A stretch of DNA of 64,000 bases from Bacillota bacterium (GCA_021324975.1 JAJPIA010000139.1:1-64000), one strand, 5' to 3'. Counted from the first letter of the stretch, positions 52,017-61,622 are shown. The notes: generated from the sequence alone by a model not told the origin. Numbers and translations: made by a program.

Positions 52017-53072
52017 CTAGGAGCGCGCCGGACCGGTGGCGGCGCCCGCCTGCTCCATCGCCGGCGTATACCGGCCCTCGCGCGCGGCCGCGACCAGCCT
52101 CGAGCGGCGCAGGAACGCCTGCTGGGCCGCCTGGACTGCCGTCGTGGAGCCGCGCCACGTGTCCATCGCCGGCGCCTGGAGGGCGCGCGCGAACGAGAAG
52201 CTCAACACCCACGGGCGCGGCCCCGGCAACGCGTTCATCGCATTCAAATGTTGCGTCGCGCGCTCGGGTGATTGGCCGCCCGACAGGAACATGACCCCGG
52301 GCACAGCGGCCGGCACGGTGCGCCGCAGGCACCGCACCGTCGCTTCCGCCACCTCGTCCACGCCCGCCTGCCGCGGGCACTTCGCCCCCGACACGACCAT
52401 GTTCGGCTTGAGCAGCATCGCCTCCAGCACGATGCGCTGATCGCGCAGCGAGCGGAAGACGTGATCGAGCGTCGCCTCCGTGGCCTCAAAGCACTGCTCG
52501 ATCGTGTGGCTGCCGTCCATCAGCACTTCGGGCTCCACGATCGGCACGATGCCGGCTTCCTGGCAGAGCGCGGCGTAGCGCCCGAGGGCGTGCGCGTTGG
52601 CGTCGAGGCAGTACCGGCTCGGCCGGCCCTCGCCGATCTCGATCACGGCCCGCCACTTCGCGAAGCGCGCCCCCAGGCCACGGTACTCCGCGAGGCGCTC
52701 GCGCAGGCCGTCGAGCCCCTCCGTCACAGTTTCCCCGGGCGCGCCGGCGAGCGGCTTCGCCCCTGCGTCGACCTTGATGCCGGGCACGATACCCAACCCG
52801 GCGAGGAGCTTCGGGAACGGCGTCCCGTCGTCGGCCTGCTGACGGATCGTCTCGTCGAACAGAATCACGCCGCCCAGGGCGTCGGCGATGCCCGGCGTGG
52901 TGAAGAGCAGATGCCGGTACCGCCGGCGGTTCTCCGGCGTGTTCTCGACGCCGATCGCCGTAAATCGGCGGCCGATAGTGCCATGGCTCTCGTCCGCGGC
53001 CAAAATACCCTTGCCGTGCGCCGTCAGCGCGCGTACCGTCTCGGACATCGCGTGCAGACCGTCCAAGCTCAT
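52017..53072 (-). CDS. fructose-bisphosphate aldolase, class I
   Basis: The 351-aa protein has GKGILAADESHGTIGRRFTA (class I signature), GVILFDETIRQ and the Schiff-base lysine in EAMLLKPNMVVSGAKCPRQA. This is the eukaryote-like, long class I type. It cleaves fructose-1,6-bisphosphate to triose phosphates. ATG 53072 is three bases after the stop of the phosphofructokinase gene, so the two form an operon. An alternative Met lies eight codons in. Confidence 0.92.
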   Translation of the reverse strand: MSLDGLHAMSETVRALTAHGKGILAADESHGTIGRRFTAIGVENTPENRRRYRHLLFTTPGIADALGGVILFDETIRQQADDGTPFPKLLAGLGIVPGIKVDAGAKPLAGAPGETVTEGLDGLRERLAEYRGLGARFAKWRAVIEIGEGRPSRYCLDANAHALGRYAALCQEAGIVPIVEPEVLMDGSHTIEQCFEATEATLDHVFRSLRDQRIVLEAMLLKPNMVVSGAKCPRQAGVDEVAEATVRCLRRTVPAAVPGVMFLSGGQSPERATQHLNAMNALPGPRPWVLSFSFARALQAPAMDTWRGSTTAVQAAQQAFLRRSRLVAAAREGRYTPAMEQAGAATGPARS

Positions 53073-53075
53073 GGC

Positions 53076-54407
53076 TCAGCCCCCGCCTCCAGTCGTGTTC
53101 CGCGACGGTTGCAATGCCGGGTCGCGGTCGCCAGCATCGGTGGACGCAGACACGCGAGGTACGGTCGCCGCGACCGGACGAAAGCGTTGCACGAACTCGT
53201 CTTCCGTGAGCCGCCCGGCCGCCGCAAGCTTACGGATCCGCTCCCGGTCGGTGAAATCGTCGGGCCGAAGGCGAATCATGTACGACGAGTATACCGCGTA
53301 CATCTCCGACTGCACATCCACCCGGCGCACGCGCACGCGGCCGGTGGCCGGGTCGATAATCTCGGCAAATGGAATGGGGACGAGCCGGTCCCCCTGCACG
53401 GTGACCATCGCCCCGCTTCCACCCTGAAGGAGGAATCGAATCGCGGCGTACCCGAGACCGCGGCAGTACTGAATGTCGAAGCCGTCGGGCGGCGCGCACC
53501 GCAGCTCGTATCCGAGGTCCAGCGGCTGGATCGGCACGCGCACGCCGCGCGCCGTCAGGCTGGTCGTGACCCGCTCCATCAGGAGTCGTCCAAGCCCGAG
53601 TTCCGCCAGGCGCACGTTGCCGTAGCTGTCGCGTTCCACCGCTCCGAGCGTCGCGGGGTCCAGGCTCTCGAGCAGGCCTTCGGCCACCAGCGCGACCCCG
53701 TGCTCGCGCCCGTCCGCGAGGCGCTTGATGATCGCGCCCTCGAGGATATCGGCCACGTGGTGCAGCGGCAGGTGCGACCCGGGAAACTCCTCCAGCCGAA
53801 ACTCTTCGGGGATCACGGCGAGGGTAGCCCCCGCCGCGCCTGCCACGCCCAACGCGAGATGGCCGGCGTGACGCCCCATCACGGTCACGAAGAACCACCG
53901 ATCCCCGGTCGCCGCGTCCTGCATGAGATTGTGCACCAGGTTCTTGCCGACGTTTACCGCGGTCGTGAACCCGAACGTGGGAATGCCGGGCGGGAGCGGC
54001 AGGTCGTTGTCGATGGTCTTCGGGACGTGGACGGTCGCCAGCCGGCCCTGCATCGCGGCCGCCACCTGCGCCGCACCGAACGCCGTGTCGTCGCCGCCGA
54101 TCGTGAGCAGATACGCGACTTCGAGGCGGTGGAGAGATTCGGCCACTCGCTGGAGATCGTCGCGCGTCTTTGCCGGGTTCACCCTCGACGTGCCGAGAAT
54201 GGAACCGCCCTCGAAGTGGATCCGCGACACGTCGTGGATATCGAGCGGGCGCGCGCGGCCCGTATCGCCTGCAACGAGCGCGCGAAAGCCGCTCTGCACG
54301 CCAAGCACGGGCACGCCGTGGTTGCGCGCCTCAATGGTGGCCGCGGCGATCACCGCGTTGATCCCCGGCGACGGCCCGCCGCCGACGACGATGGCCAGCG
54401 TCCTCAT
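53076..54407 (-). CDS. 6-phosphofructokinase, PPi-dependent type
   Basis: The 443-aa protein from ATG 54407 (GGAGG upstream) has a short N-terminal strand LAIVVGGGPSPGINAVI. The key active-site residues are D107 in GGDDT (ATP enzymes have Gly there) and K130 in PKTIDND (ATP enzymes have Gly). Both are the diagnostic residues of pyrophosphate-dependent PFK. It reversibly phosphorylates fructose-6-phosphate with PPi. The operon with a class I aldolase makes a reversible upper-glycolysis pair. Confidence 0.9.
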   Translation of the reverse strand: MRTLAIVVGGGPSPGINAVIAAATIEARNHGVPVLGVQSGFRALVAGDTGRARPLDIHDVSRIHFEGGSILGTSRVNPAKTRDDLQRVAESLHRLEVAYLLTIGGDDTAFGAAQVAAAMQGRLATVHVPKTIDNDLPLPPGIPTFGFTTAVNVGKNLVHNLMQDAATGDRWFFVTVMGRHAGHLALGVAGAAGATLAVIPEEFRLEEFPGSHLPLHHVADILEGAIIKRLADGREHGVALVAEGLLESLDPATLGAVERDSYGNVRLAELGLGRLLMERVTTSLTARGVRVPIQPLDLGYELRCAPPDGFDIQYCRGLGYAAIRFLLQGGSGAMVTVQGDRLVPIPFAEIIDPATGRVRVRRVDVQSEMYAVYSSYMIRLRPDDFTDRERIRKLAAAGRLTEDEFVQRFRPVAATVPRVSASTDAGDRDPALQPSRNTTGGGG

Positions 54408-54530
54408 CACTGCCTCCGGTCCCCGCACCCCGATTCTCCAACACGGGGCGGTGCCGCGCAAGCGGCCGGCGCGCGGCCCACAAGGGTGCCGCGCGCCGAA
54501 AGGGAACCCGCAGCAGCGTAACCCGAAGGG

Positions 54531-55484
54531 CTAGTATCCTGGGCCGGCACCCCCGCGCGGTGCGGCCCCGAGGATCCGCTCGCCACCGATTGCGTGGAGC
54601 GGCATCGACCAGCCGTAGTACACGCCCTTGTGAATGTCGGCGCCGACGATCGATCCGGTGTCGTTGATCCCGAACACGTTGGTCGCGGTCGCGCCCGGGA
54701 CATCAATGGTCGTCACGTGTCCGGAGACATCCCGCACGAACCCGTGAATCGCCTGCGCGTTGTCCTGATAGTAGCCGACAATCTGCCCCGCGCCGTTGAT
54801 CCCCCACGCCCAGGTCCGAACAGCGTTCGGGATGTCGATCGTCGCGAAGTGCCCGCCGGCGTAGAAGAACCCGTGGGCGATGCGCCCAGCTTCGTAGTAC
54901 CCGACGACCTGGCCCGCGCGGTTGATGCCGTACGCCAGTGTGGTGGTCGCGCCGGGGACGTCAAAGGTGCTGAGTTGGCCCCCCGTCAGCATGAACCCAT
55001 GTGAATGACCGGCGCGATCGTCGTACGTGCCGACGATCTGCCCAGCGTCGTTGATGTCGTCGGCATAGGTGGCGGCAGCCCCAGGCACGTCGATCGTCGT
55101 AAACTTCCCTCCGGACAGCCGGTACCCGTGCGGCGTGCGGCCGGCGTCGCGATAGTACCCAACGATGTCGCCGGCGTTGTTGATGCCGCCGGCCACCGTC
55201 GCGCCGGCACCCGGCGCCTCGATCGGGGTGAATTGACCGTCCGCGAATAGATACCCGTGCGGCCGCTTCGACTTGTCGAGATAGAAGCCCACCATGCGAC
55301 CGTCATCGTTGATGCCCCTGACGACCGTGGAGGCCGAGCTCGGAGGCTCAACCGGTTTTGCGACGGGCGCGGCTGTGGACTGCGCGAGCGCGGCCGGCAT
55401 GCCCGGGGCCGCGAGTAGCCCGAGCAGGCCGATGACCGCGACGTACATGAATCCCGGTCCGGGCGATCTCGTCATGCGCACCAC
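54531..55484 (-). CDS. secreted HAF-repeat protein
   Basis: The 317-aa protein has a signal peptide (MYVAVIGLLGLLAAPGMPAA, cleaved near ALAQ) and about six repeats of roughly 38 residues with the pattern GINDAGQIVGTYDDRAGHSH followed by a DVPGA turn. HAF repeats form a beta-propeller-like fold in exported proteins of unknown role. Standalone gene. Confidence 0.85.
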   Translation of the reverse strand: MVRMTRSPGPGFMYVAVIGLLGLLAAPGMPAALAQSTAAPVAKPVEPPSSASTVVRGINDDGRMVGFYLDKSKRPHGYLFADGQFTPIEAPGAGATVAGGINNAGDIVGYYRDAGRTPHGYRLSGGKFTTIDVPGAAATYADDINDAGQIVGTYDDRAGHSHGFMLTGGQLSTFDVPGATTTLAYGINRAGQVVGYYEAGRIAHGFFYAGGHFATIDIPNAVRTWAWGINGAGQIVGYYQDNAQAIHGFVRDVSGHVTTIDVPGATATNVFGINDTGSIVGADIHKGVYYGWSMPLHAIGGERILGAAPRGGAGPGY

Positions 55485-55774
55485 CTTCTCCTCCTGAACA
55501 TCTCCTCGAAAGATGCGGCAATTGCCCCGGCTGGCCGTACGCCACCTCGCTTATCCCCGATTTGTCCGTGCGGCTAAACCACGAGGCGAGCGCCCTATTC
55601 CACACCCCACACCGGGGACGGCAGCAATCAGGCATCGATCGTCTGACGTCTTCAGGGGGCGGATCCCTTGGGATCCGCCCCCCGGCTTCCTCGCCCGCCG
55701 CTACGGGAGCACGGAGCGGCGAGCACCACCGATCCTGTCGTCTATTTGCTCAGTCAGTCGTGTTGATTGCCGGC
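55485..55774. other. intergenic region downstream of small ORF
   Basis: About 290 bases up to the end of the 26-aa ORF. An inverted repeat-like GGGGCGGATCC-CTTG-GGATCCGCCCC (about 55656-55681) is visible: perfect 11-base arms. It could terminate the small gene transcribed toward it on the minus strand. No coding gene seen. Confidence 0.4.
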
Positions 55775-55855
55775 CTATCGGTTGCTGCTCGAAACCGCGA
55801 CTGCGATGGCCGTGAGCCCAAGGAACACCCCGAGCGCAAGCCAAGGAAAGAACAT
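55775..55855 (-). CDS. 26-aa single-helix membrane peptide
   Basis: ATG 55855 is preceded by AAGGGAGGTGACGTC, an excellent ribosome-binding site. The peptide is MFFPWLALGVFLGLTAIAVA followed by VSSSNR, one hydrophobic helix with a short polar tail. It is too short for routine gene finding. Its leader contains the twin 25-base repeat. Could be a small membrane regulator or a type I toxin-like peptide. Confidence 0.55.
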   Translation of the reverse strand: MFFPWLALGVFLGLTAIAVAVSSSNR

Positions 55856-55911
55856 GACGTCACCTCCCTTCGCTCCTTGCTCCGCCGTGTTCGCCCTGCA
55901 CCCAAGCAGTT

Positions 55912-55969
55912 TTTCCCGCGGAGACGCCGGCGTAACTTTTTGTGTTTCCCGCGGAGACGCCGGCGTAAC
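55912..55969. repeat. twin 25-base direct repeat
   Basis: The same 25 bases (TTTCCCGCGGAGACGCC then GGCGTAAC) occur at 55912-55936 and 55945-55969, with an 8-base spacer. Each copy contains the self-complementary CGCCGGCG and CCGCGG. Only two copies, and they lie in the leader of the 26-aa ORF. This is not a CRISPR array. Confidence 0.7.
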
Positions 55970-56296
55970 GTCACAATTCGCGCACAACCCGCAAGCCGGG
56001 GCTGCGACGGCGCGGCGGCGTCGCGCGGGCACGCTGACGACACAGGACATCGGCCCGTCTACGGCCGTGGCGTTCCGTCTTAGCGCGGCTCCGTCACCGC
56101 GCAGGACCATCGAGCCGGCCGCCGCCGTGGGAAGGAGTGTCGCGCCCCCCGTGACGGGCGCGGCCACCAGCGTTATGCGGCAGCCTGACGAGGGTAAATG
56201 CTCGCTCGCGTGGTCTTGCGCGAACGGCCGGCGCCGGCAGGGACGCCGGCGGACCTGCGCGTAGCTCATGCCAAGGGACGGTGAAGGAGAGGTGGC
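55970..56296. other. intergenic region before DinB-family gene
   Basis: About 330 bases with no convincing gene on either strand. AAGGAGAGG just before 56297 is the ribosome-binding site of the DinB-family gene. Confidence 0.3.
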
Positions 56297-56806
56297 ATGG
56301 AGCAGGACGGCGCAGTGACGCTCGGGCAGCTTGTTGTCGATCACGTGCATACCACGCTGTACGACGAGAGCGTGCAGTGGCAGCCTCCGCTCAGCGGCGC
56401 GCTCCGCGGGCTGACCGCGGCGGAAGCTGCGTGGAAGCCGGCGCCGCCGCGGCACTCGATCTGGCAGATCGTGCGCCATCTGATCCTCTGGAAGCGCGGG
56501 GTGCTCCAGGCATGGGACGGGGATCCACCCGACGGCCACGCGCTCGGAGCCGCCGATTGGCACGAGATCTCGGGGAGCGACGCCGACTGGGATCGCGATC
56601 GCCGGACCCTGCTCGATATCTCGACCGAGTTCCTTACGCGCGCCCAATCACTCGACGATGCGGCGCTCTCGAAGCGGATCACGTGGTACAAGGGGGGCGT
56701 GACACAGCCGCTGGCGATGCGAATCGTCCGGACGACGACCCACGACATCTACCATGCGGGCCAGATCATGTACCTGCGGGCGCTCCAGGGCATCCCCGCG
56801 AGATAG
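56297..56806 (+). CDS. DinB/YfiT-like metal-dependent four-helix protein
   Basis: The 169-aa protein has helices ending in H residues: LGQLVVDHVHTTLYDESVQW (first His), HSIWQIVRHLILWKRGVL (second) and TTHDIYHAGQIMYLRALQG (third). The three-histidine metal site and length are right for the DinB superfamily. Members are thiol transferases or of unknown role. GGAGAGG precedes the ATG. Confidence 0.85.
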   Translation: MEQDGAVTLGQLVVDHVHTTLYDESVQWQPPLSGALRGLTAAEAAWKPAPPRHSIWQIVRHLILWKRGVLQAWDGDPPDGHALGAADWHEISGSDADWDRDRRTLLDISTEFLTRAQSLDDAALSKRITWYKGGVTQPLAMRIVRTTTHDIYHAGQIMYLRALQGIPAR

Positions 56807-56872
56807 CTGCTCACCGGGGCGCCCACCGAAGCTTCGATGGTCGCGGCCCTCGCAATCCATACCGCGGGCCAT

Positions 56873-57886
56873 CTATCTAGGAAGGCACGTCAAAGCCGAG
56901 ACCCCGTCGTCCAATGCGCCCGACGGCCACGGGATGTCGAGCACCGCCCAGGATTGTCCGGCGTCCCCCGAACGGTACGCGCCGCGGTTGTTCACGGCGT
57001 AGATGACGCCCGGCTCGCGCTGGTGCGTCGCGAAATGGCTCGCCACCGTGCCGCCTGAATCCGGAAGCCCGGCGTCAATCCGCTGCCAGGGGTGCCGGCT
57101 AGACTTTCGGTATACGTAGGCTTCGGCGGTGCGCGGGCGGTAGGCTACGTGCGGCCCCGCCGCCGCGGAGACGACAACGGTGTCCGGATCACCCGGATCG
57201 GCCGCGACGCTTACGAGATACCGATGGCCCAGGCCATCGAGCTGCTGGGCCCAAGCCCCGCCGCCGTCGAGGCTTTCAAAATAGCCGTCGCCGGCGGCCG
57301 CATACACGCGGTCCGGTGCGAGCGGGTGCGTGGCCGCGGTATGCGTATCGTACGGCCCCCGCGGCACGCGATCCACCCACGTCCGTCCGCCGTCCGGAGT
57401 GCGCACCAGCGCGCCGGCCTCGATCGCCACGTACACGAGGCCGGGGTGCGATGGGTCCGGCTCGATCCAGCGTACGTGGTGCGTGGACGGCCTCGGCGGG
57501 AAGCTCCACGTACGCGAGGATGGCAGCGTCCGCATGCCCGAGAGCTCCCGCCACGCGTCCCCGCCGTCGTCGGAGCGAAACATCGCGCTCGGCTCCGTGC
57601 CGGCGTACACGACCCCGAGCCGCTCCGTGCCCTCCACGCGGCTCACGGACACGGCGGTGAGCCGCTCGTGGGCGATGCCGCGGCCGGCCGGCTCCCAGCG
57701 CCGGCCGGCATCGATGCTCCGCCACAAACCGTGCCCCCGGGTCCCGCAGTAGACGCGGGACGAATCACGCGGATCGACGGCGACGCAGTCGGGCTCGCGG
57801 CCCTCGAGGGACGTCTCGACAGACCAGTGCGACGCAAACCGGGCGATCAGGAGCGCGCGTTCCGCGGCGACGACAAGGCTGACCAC
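56873..57886 (-). CDS. BNR-repeat (sialidase-like) beta-propeller protein
   Basis: The 337-aa protein has several Asp-box repeats: GLWRSIDAGRRWEP, AMFRSDDGGDAWREL, ALVRTPDGGRTWVD, GYFESLDGGGAWAQ and AYRSGDAGQSWAV. They form a propeller blade pattern of the VPS10/BNR type. There is no catalytic sialidase arginine triad that I can see and no leader. Probably a ligand-binding or glycosidase-like protein of unknown target. Confidence 0.82.
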   Translation of the reverse strand: MVSLVVAAERALLIARFASHWSVETSLEGREPDCVAVDPRDSSRVYCGTRGHGLWRSIDAGRRWEPAGRGIAHERLTAVSVSRVEGTERLGVVYAGTEPSAMFRSDDGGDAWRELSGMRTLPSSRTWSFPPRPSTHHVRWIEPDPSHPGLVYVAIEAGALVRTPDGGRTWVDRVPRGPYDTHTAATHPLAPDRVYAAAGDGYFESLDGGGAWAQQLDGLGHRYLVSVAADPGDPDTVVVSAAAGPHVAYRPRTAEAYVYRKSSRHPWQRIDAGLPDSGGTVASHFATHQREPGVIYAVNNRGAYRSGDAGQSWAVLDIPWPSGALDDGVSALTCLPR

Positions 57887-57997
57887 GAGGTGCCCTCCCT
57901 ACTCTCCCGCCAGGCATAACACCGAGCCGCGCAGATCGATTCCGCGCCGCGGCGACGTCCGCACCCGGGAAGGGATTGGCCACGTGAACCGCCAAGA

Positions 57998-58882
57998 TCA
58001 GACGCGCAGCCGCGGGTCCAGGGCATCGCGGAGCCCGTCGCCGAGCAGGTTGAATCCCAGAACGGCCAGAGAGATCGTGACGCCGGGCGCGATCACGAGT
58101 TGCGGCGCAACGTTTATGAACAACCGGCCGGCCGCGAGCATCGCGCCCCACTCAGGCGTCGGCGGCTGAACGCCCAGGCCGAGAAAGCTCAGCGCCGAGG
58201 CGGTGAGGATCGCGGTGCCGATCCTGAGCGTGAAGTAAACAATAATTGGGGGCAAGGCGACCGGCACCAGATGCCTGAGCATGATGCGGGCCCCCCCGGC
58301 CCCCACGGCGCGTGCTGCCTCGACGTACTCCTGGCCCATGGCGGCGAGCGCCGGGCCGCGCACGAGCCGTGCGAACGTTGGGATGCTGAACACGCCCACC
58401 GCGATCACCACGTTGGTCAGGCCGGGCCCCAGCACCGCCACGATCGCGATCGCCAGCAGGATACCCGGGAAGGCGAACAGGATGTCCGCCGCGCGCATGG
58501 AGACATTGTCGAAGAAGCCGCCGTGGAAGGCGCTTGCGACACCCCACAGCGACCCGACGGCGGCGCCAAGGGTGACGGCGCTGAGGCCCATGCCCAGCGA
58601 GTACCGCGCCCCGGCCATGAGCCGGCTCAGGATGTCGCGTCCGAAGTCGTCCGTCCCCATCGGGTGGGCCAGCGACGGCGGCGCCAGCGTCTGGTTATAG
58701 TCCGCAGCGGCGGGCGGGTATGGCGTCACCCACATGCCGAGCAGCGTGACGGCGAGGAACGTCGCGGTGATGACGCCGCCCGCGACCGCCGTGCGCCGCC
58801 GAAAAAACCGCGCCAGCGAGCCGCGCGCCGCGGGCGCCCGCCGGGCGTCGTCACGCGGATCGGACGGAGGAACGCGCCTCAA
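57998..58882 (-). CDS. dipeptide/oligopeptide-type ABC permease (DppC-like), second set
   Basis: The 294-aa protein: AHPMGTDDFGRDILSRLMAG (DppC motif), EAA loop YVEAARAVGAGGARIMLRHL and the end NLLGDGLRDALDPRLRV. The start is taken as TTG 58882, which overlaps the DppB stop as TTGA. No better start lies near. It is the last gene of SBP-B-C; ATPases are absent. Confidence 0.9.
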   Translation of the reverse strand: MRRVPPSDPRDDARRAPAARGSLARFFRRRTAVAGGVITATFLAVTLLGMWVTPYPPAAADYNQTLAPPSLAHPMGTDDFGRDILSRLMAGARYSLGMGLSAVTLGAAVGSLWGVASAFHGGFFDNVSMRAADILFAFPGILLAIAIVAVLGPGLTNVVIAVGVFSIPTFARLVRGPALAAMGQEYVEAARAVGAGGARIMLRHLVPVALPPIIVYFTLRIGTAILTASALSFLGLGVQPPTPEWGAMLAAGRLFINVAPQLVIAPGVTISLAVLGFNLLGDGLRDALDPRLRV

Positions 58883-59799
58883 CGGTAGACGACGCGCGGG
58901 TCGAGCGCCGCGTACAGCACGTCGACGATCAAGTTGATCGCCAGAAACTCCACGGAGAACAGGAGGATCTCCGCCGTCAACACCGGGTAGTCGCGGAAGT
59001 CGATCGACTGGACAAGCAGCCACCCTAATCCCGGCCAGCTGAACACGGTCTCGACGACGATCGCCCCGCCGAGGAGAAACCCGAACTCCAGGCCGACGAG
59101 CGTCACGACGGGGATCAGCGCGTTGCGCAGCGTGTGCCGGACCAGCACCCGCCGCTCCGTGACGCCCTTGGCCCGCGCCGTTCGAACGAAGTCCTCTCCC
59201 AGCACCTCCAGCAGGCTGCTTCGCGTGAACCGCGCGATCACCGCGGCGGACGCCGACGCCAGGGTGATGCCGGGCAGGACCACACTCTGAAGCTGGGTCA
59301 TGCCGCCCGTGGGAAGCCAATGGAGGTTCACGGAGAAGACGTAGATCAGCACCAGGCCGAGAAAGAAAGAGGGCGTACTGATCCCCGCGACGGAGAGCAC
59401 CGTGCTGCAATAATCGGGGAGTGTGTTGCGCCGGACGGCCTGCAACGTTCCGAGTGTCATCCCGGCGACGACGGCGAGTGCGGTGCTGATCACAGACAGC
59501 TCCAAGGTCGGCCCAGCGTGCTCGGCGAGGACGCGGCTCACGGGGTCTCCGCTGCGGTACGATCGCCCGAAATCTCCTACCACGGCGTTACGAACGAAAT
59601 AGCCATACTGCACCGGCAGGGGGCGGTCGAGCCCGAGACGGGCTTGCACCGCCTGCACTTCCGCCAGCGTGGCGTCCGGCCCGGCGAGCAGCCGGGCGGG
59701 GTCGCCCGGAATCGCGTGCAGGAACGCGAAGGCGCCCAGGGAGACGCCGAACAAGATCGGGACGATCTGCCACAGCCGACGCCCCAGGAACCGCAGCAT
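58879..59799 (-). CDS. dipeptide/oligopeptide-type ABC permease (DppB-like), second set
   Basis: The 306-aa protein has RLWQIVPILFGVSLGAFAFL, RLGLDRPLPVQYGYFVRNAV and the EAA loop FVRTARAKGVTERRVLVRHT. It pairs with the DppC-like protein and follows the SBP gene by 36 bases. Confidence 0.92.
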   Translation of the reverse strand: MLRFLGRRLWQIVPILFGVSLGAFAFLHAIPGDPARLLAGPDATLAEVQAVQARLGLDRPLPVQYGYFVRNAVVGDFGRSYRSGDPVSRVLAEHAGPTLELSVISTALAVVAGMTLGTLQAVRRNTLPDYCSTVLSVAGISTPSFFLGLVLIYVFSVNLHWLPTGGMTQLQSVVLPGITLASASAAVIARFTRSSLLEVLGEDFVRTARAKGVTERRVLVRHTLRNALIPVVTLVGLEFGFLLGGAIVVETVFSWPGLGWLLVQSIDFRDYPVLTAEILLFSVEFLAINLIVDVLYAALDPRVVYR

Positions 59800-59835
59800 C
59801 AGCCCCGCCCGGGCCTCCCCCTGCTGAGCGAGCGC

Positions 59836-61428
59836 CTACTTTCCTGTGAGCCCCGCGTCGCGCAGATCCACAGTGCCGTCCGGCATCGCATAGGCGCCCG
59901 TGGTGCCGGTGCGGACGCCCGCAAGGATCTGAGAATTGTAAAGGTAGATCACCGGCGCGTCCGCCCAGATCAGCCGGCTCGCTTCCGCGTAGTCCTTGTC
60001 TCGCTCGGCCGGGGCGGCGGTCGAGAGGCCGTCTTTGAGCAGCTCGTCTACCTGAGCGTTCTTGTAGAAGGAGAGATTGAAGAGCGTCGGTGGCCAGGAG
60101 TCGCCGTCGAACAGCGGTCGGAGCGCCCAATCCGCATCCCCCGTCGACGGTGACCACCCGGCAAGGTTCATCTGGGACTGGTTCTCGGCGATGGGCTTGT
60201 ACCGCACCGCCGTGAGCGTGGCGGCTTCCATGGGCTGCAACCGGACGGTGACGCCGACCTTGCCGAGCATTTGCTGAATCGTCTCGCCGAGCCGCATCGT
60301 CTCGGTCTGATTGCCCATCCAGAGCGTCGTTTCGAACCCCTTGGGAAAGCCGCCCTCCGCCAGCAGTGACTTTGCCTTCGCCACATCGTAGGGCCACCCG
60401 CCGGCCTGGACCTGGCTGTAACCGGCGACCCCGGGCGCCATTGGGGCGTCCAAAGGACGGCCAAACCCACGCAGGACCACCTTGTCGAGCGCGTCCTTGT
60501 CGACGGCATAGTTTAACGCCTGGCGCACCTTGACGTTGCGAAACGGCTCGTGCTGGCAGTGCATGGCGACGTAGAATGCGTAGATGCTCCACCGCTTCTG
60601 AACGGTGACGCCGGAGGCCTTGGACACCGCGTCCACCTGCACCCCGGGGACCGGGTAGACGAACTGAGCGTCACCACCCAGCAGCATTGCTACCCGGCTC
60701 GCATCCTCGACCACGGGCCGGATCACGAGCCGATCGGCCTGCCGGCGCCCGCTCTGCCAGAAGTCCGGGTTACGTGCCAGTTCGATCTGCTGCCCTGGCG
60801 TCCAACTCACGAACTTAAACGGACCGGTGCCTACCGGATTGCGCGCGATATACTGCTCGCCCTTGGCGAGCGCGGCCGGACTGATGATGCGGCTGCTGGG
60901 ATGGGCGAAATTGTACAGCATCGCCCCGAAGGGACTGTGCAGCATGAACCGGACGGTCGCGTCGTTCACCACGTCGATCGACTCGATGGGCTCGTAGAGG
61001 CTGAACTTCTTGAGCTTGTGGTTAGGGTCGCGGGCGCGATCGAAGTTCATTTTGACCGCGGCCGCGTTGAAGGGCGTCCCATCGTGGAACTTGACGCCCT
61101 GCCGCAGGTGGAACGTAAACGAACGGGCGTCCTTCGATGCCTCCCACGACGTCGCGAGCTCGGGCCGGATCTTCATGTCCGGTGTGAAGCCGAGAAGCCC
61201 GTCGAAGATCTCCCGCTCCACGGCCAGGGATAGATTGTCGTTGCTATCGAACGGGTCGAGACTGATCGCGTCGGCGTAGAGCGCCACCGTGAGGGTCTGG
61301 GCGCCCTGGGCCAACGCTCTCCACGCCCACGGACCGCCGATTCCCGACAGCGCGGCACCGGCGACACCCGCCGCGGTGTGGCGGAGCAGCTGCCGCCGCG
61401 TCAGTCCCTTGCCCTTGCGTGTTCCCAT
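59836..61428 (-). CDS. ABC substrate-binding protein, family 5, second set
   Basis: The 530-aa protein carries a twin-arginine leader (GLTRRQLLRHTAAGVAGAAL) and then TLTVALYADAISLDPFDSND, FDGLLGFTPDMKIRPELATS and FHLRQGVKFHDGTPFNAAAV, the SBP5 signature. It is 36 bases upstream of DppB. Ligand unknown; only about 42% alike by eye in the conserved blocks to the one at 34406, so the two systems are not a recent duplication. Confidence 0.9.
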   Translation of the reverse strand: MGTRKGKGLTRRQLLRHTAAGVAGAALSGIGGPWAWRALAQGAQTLTVALYADAISLDPFDSNDNLSLAVEREIFDGLLGFTPDMKIRPELATSWEASKDARSFTFHLRQGVKFHDGTPFNAAAVKMNFDRARDPNHKLKKFSLYEPIESIDVVNDATVRFMLHSPFGAMLYNFAHPSSRIISPAALAKGEQYIARNPVGTGPFKFVSWTPGQQIELARNPDFWQSGRRQADRLVIRPVVEDASRVAMLLGGDAQFVYPVPGVQVDAVSKASGVTVQKRWSIYAFYVAMHCQHEPFRNVKVRQALNYAVDKDALDKVVLRGFGRPLDAPMAPGVAGYSQVQAGGWPYDVAKAKSLLAEGGFPKGFETTLWMGNQTETMRLGETIQQMLGKVGVTVRLQPMEAATLTAVRYKPIAENQSQMNLAGWSPSTGDADWALRPLFDGDSWPPTLFNLSFYKNAQVDELLKDGLSTAAPAERDKDYAEASRLIWADAPVIYLYNSQILAGVRTGTTGAYAMPDGTVDLRDAGLTGK

Positions 61429-61622
61429 CCGTACACCTCCTTGCAGAGTAGACCGTCCCCGTTTCGTAATACCGCGGCGGCGCGCCTGAGGTTCACCATG
61501 GATTCACAAGACATTCACGCGCTCTGGGCCACTTCTTCAACGGGGTAAGATACCCTGGGGCCGTACGGTAACCATCGCCCCGACGTAGGGCGGTGGGTCA
61601 AACGGCTACGGAGGTGATCACC

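Noticed and set aside
52272-54521. Very long plus-strand open frame (749 codons) opposite aldolase and phosphofructokinase
   Set aside because: Composition is that of a frame antisense to GC-rich codons; both genes beneath it carry full active sites.
55912-55969. Twin direct repeat considered as a mini-CRISPR
   Set aside because: Only two copies with an 8-base spacer and no cas genes; spacing is far too short.
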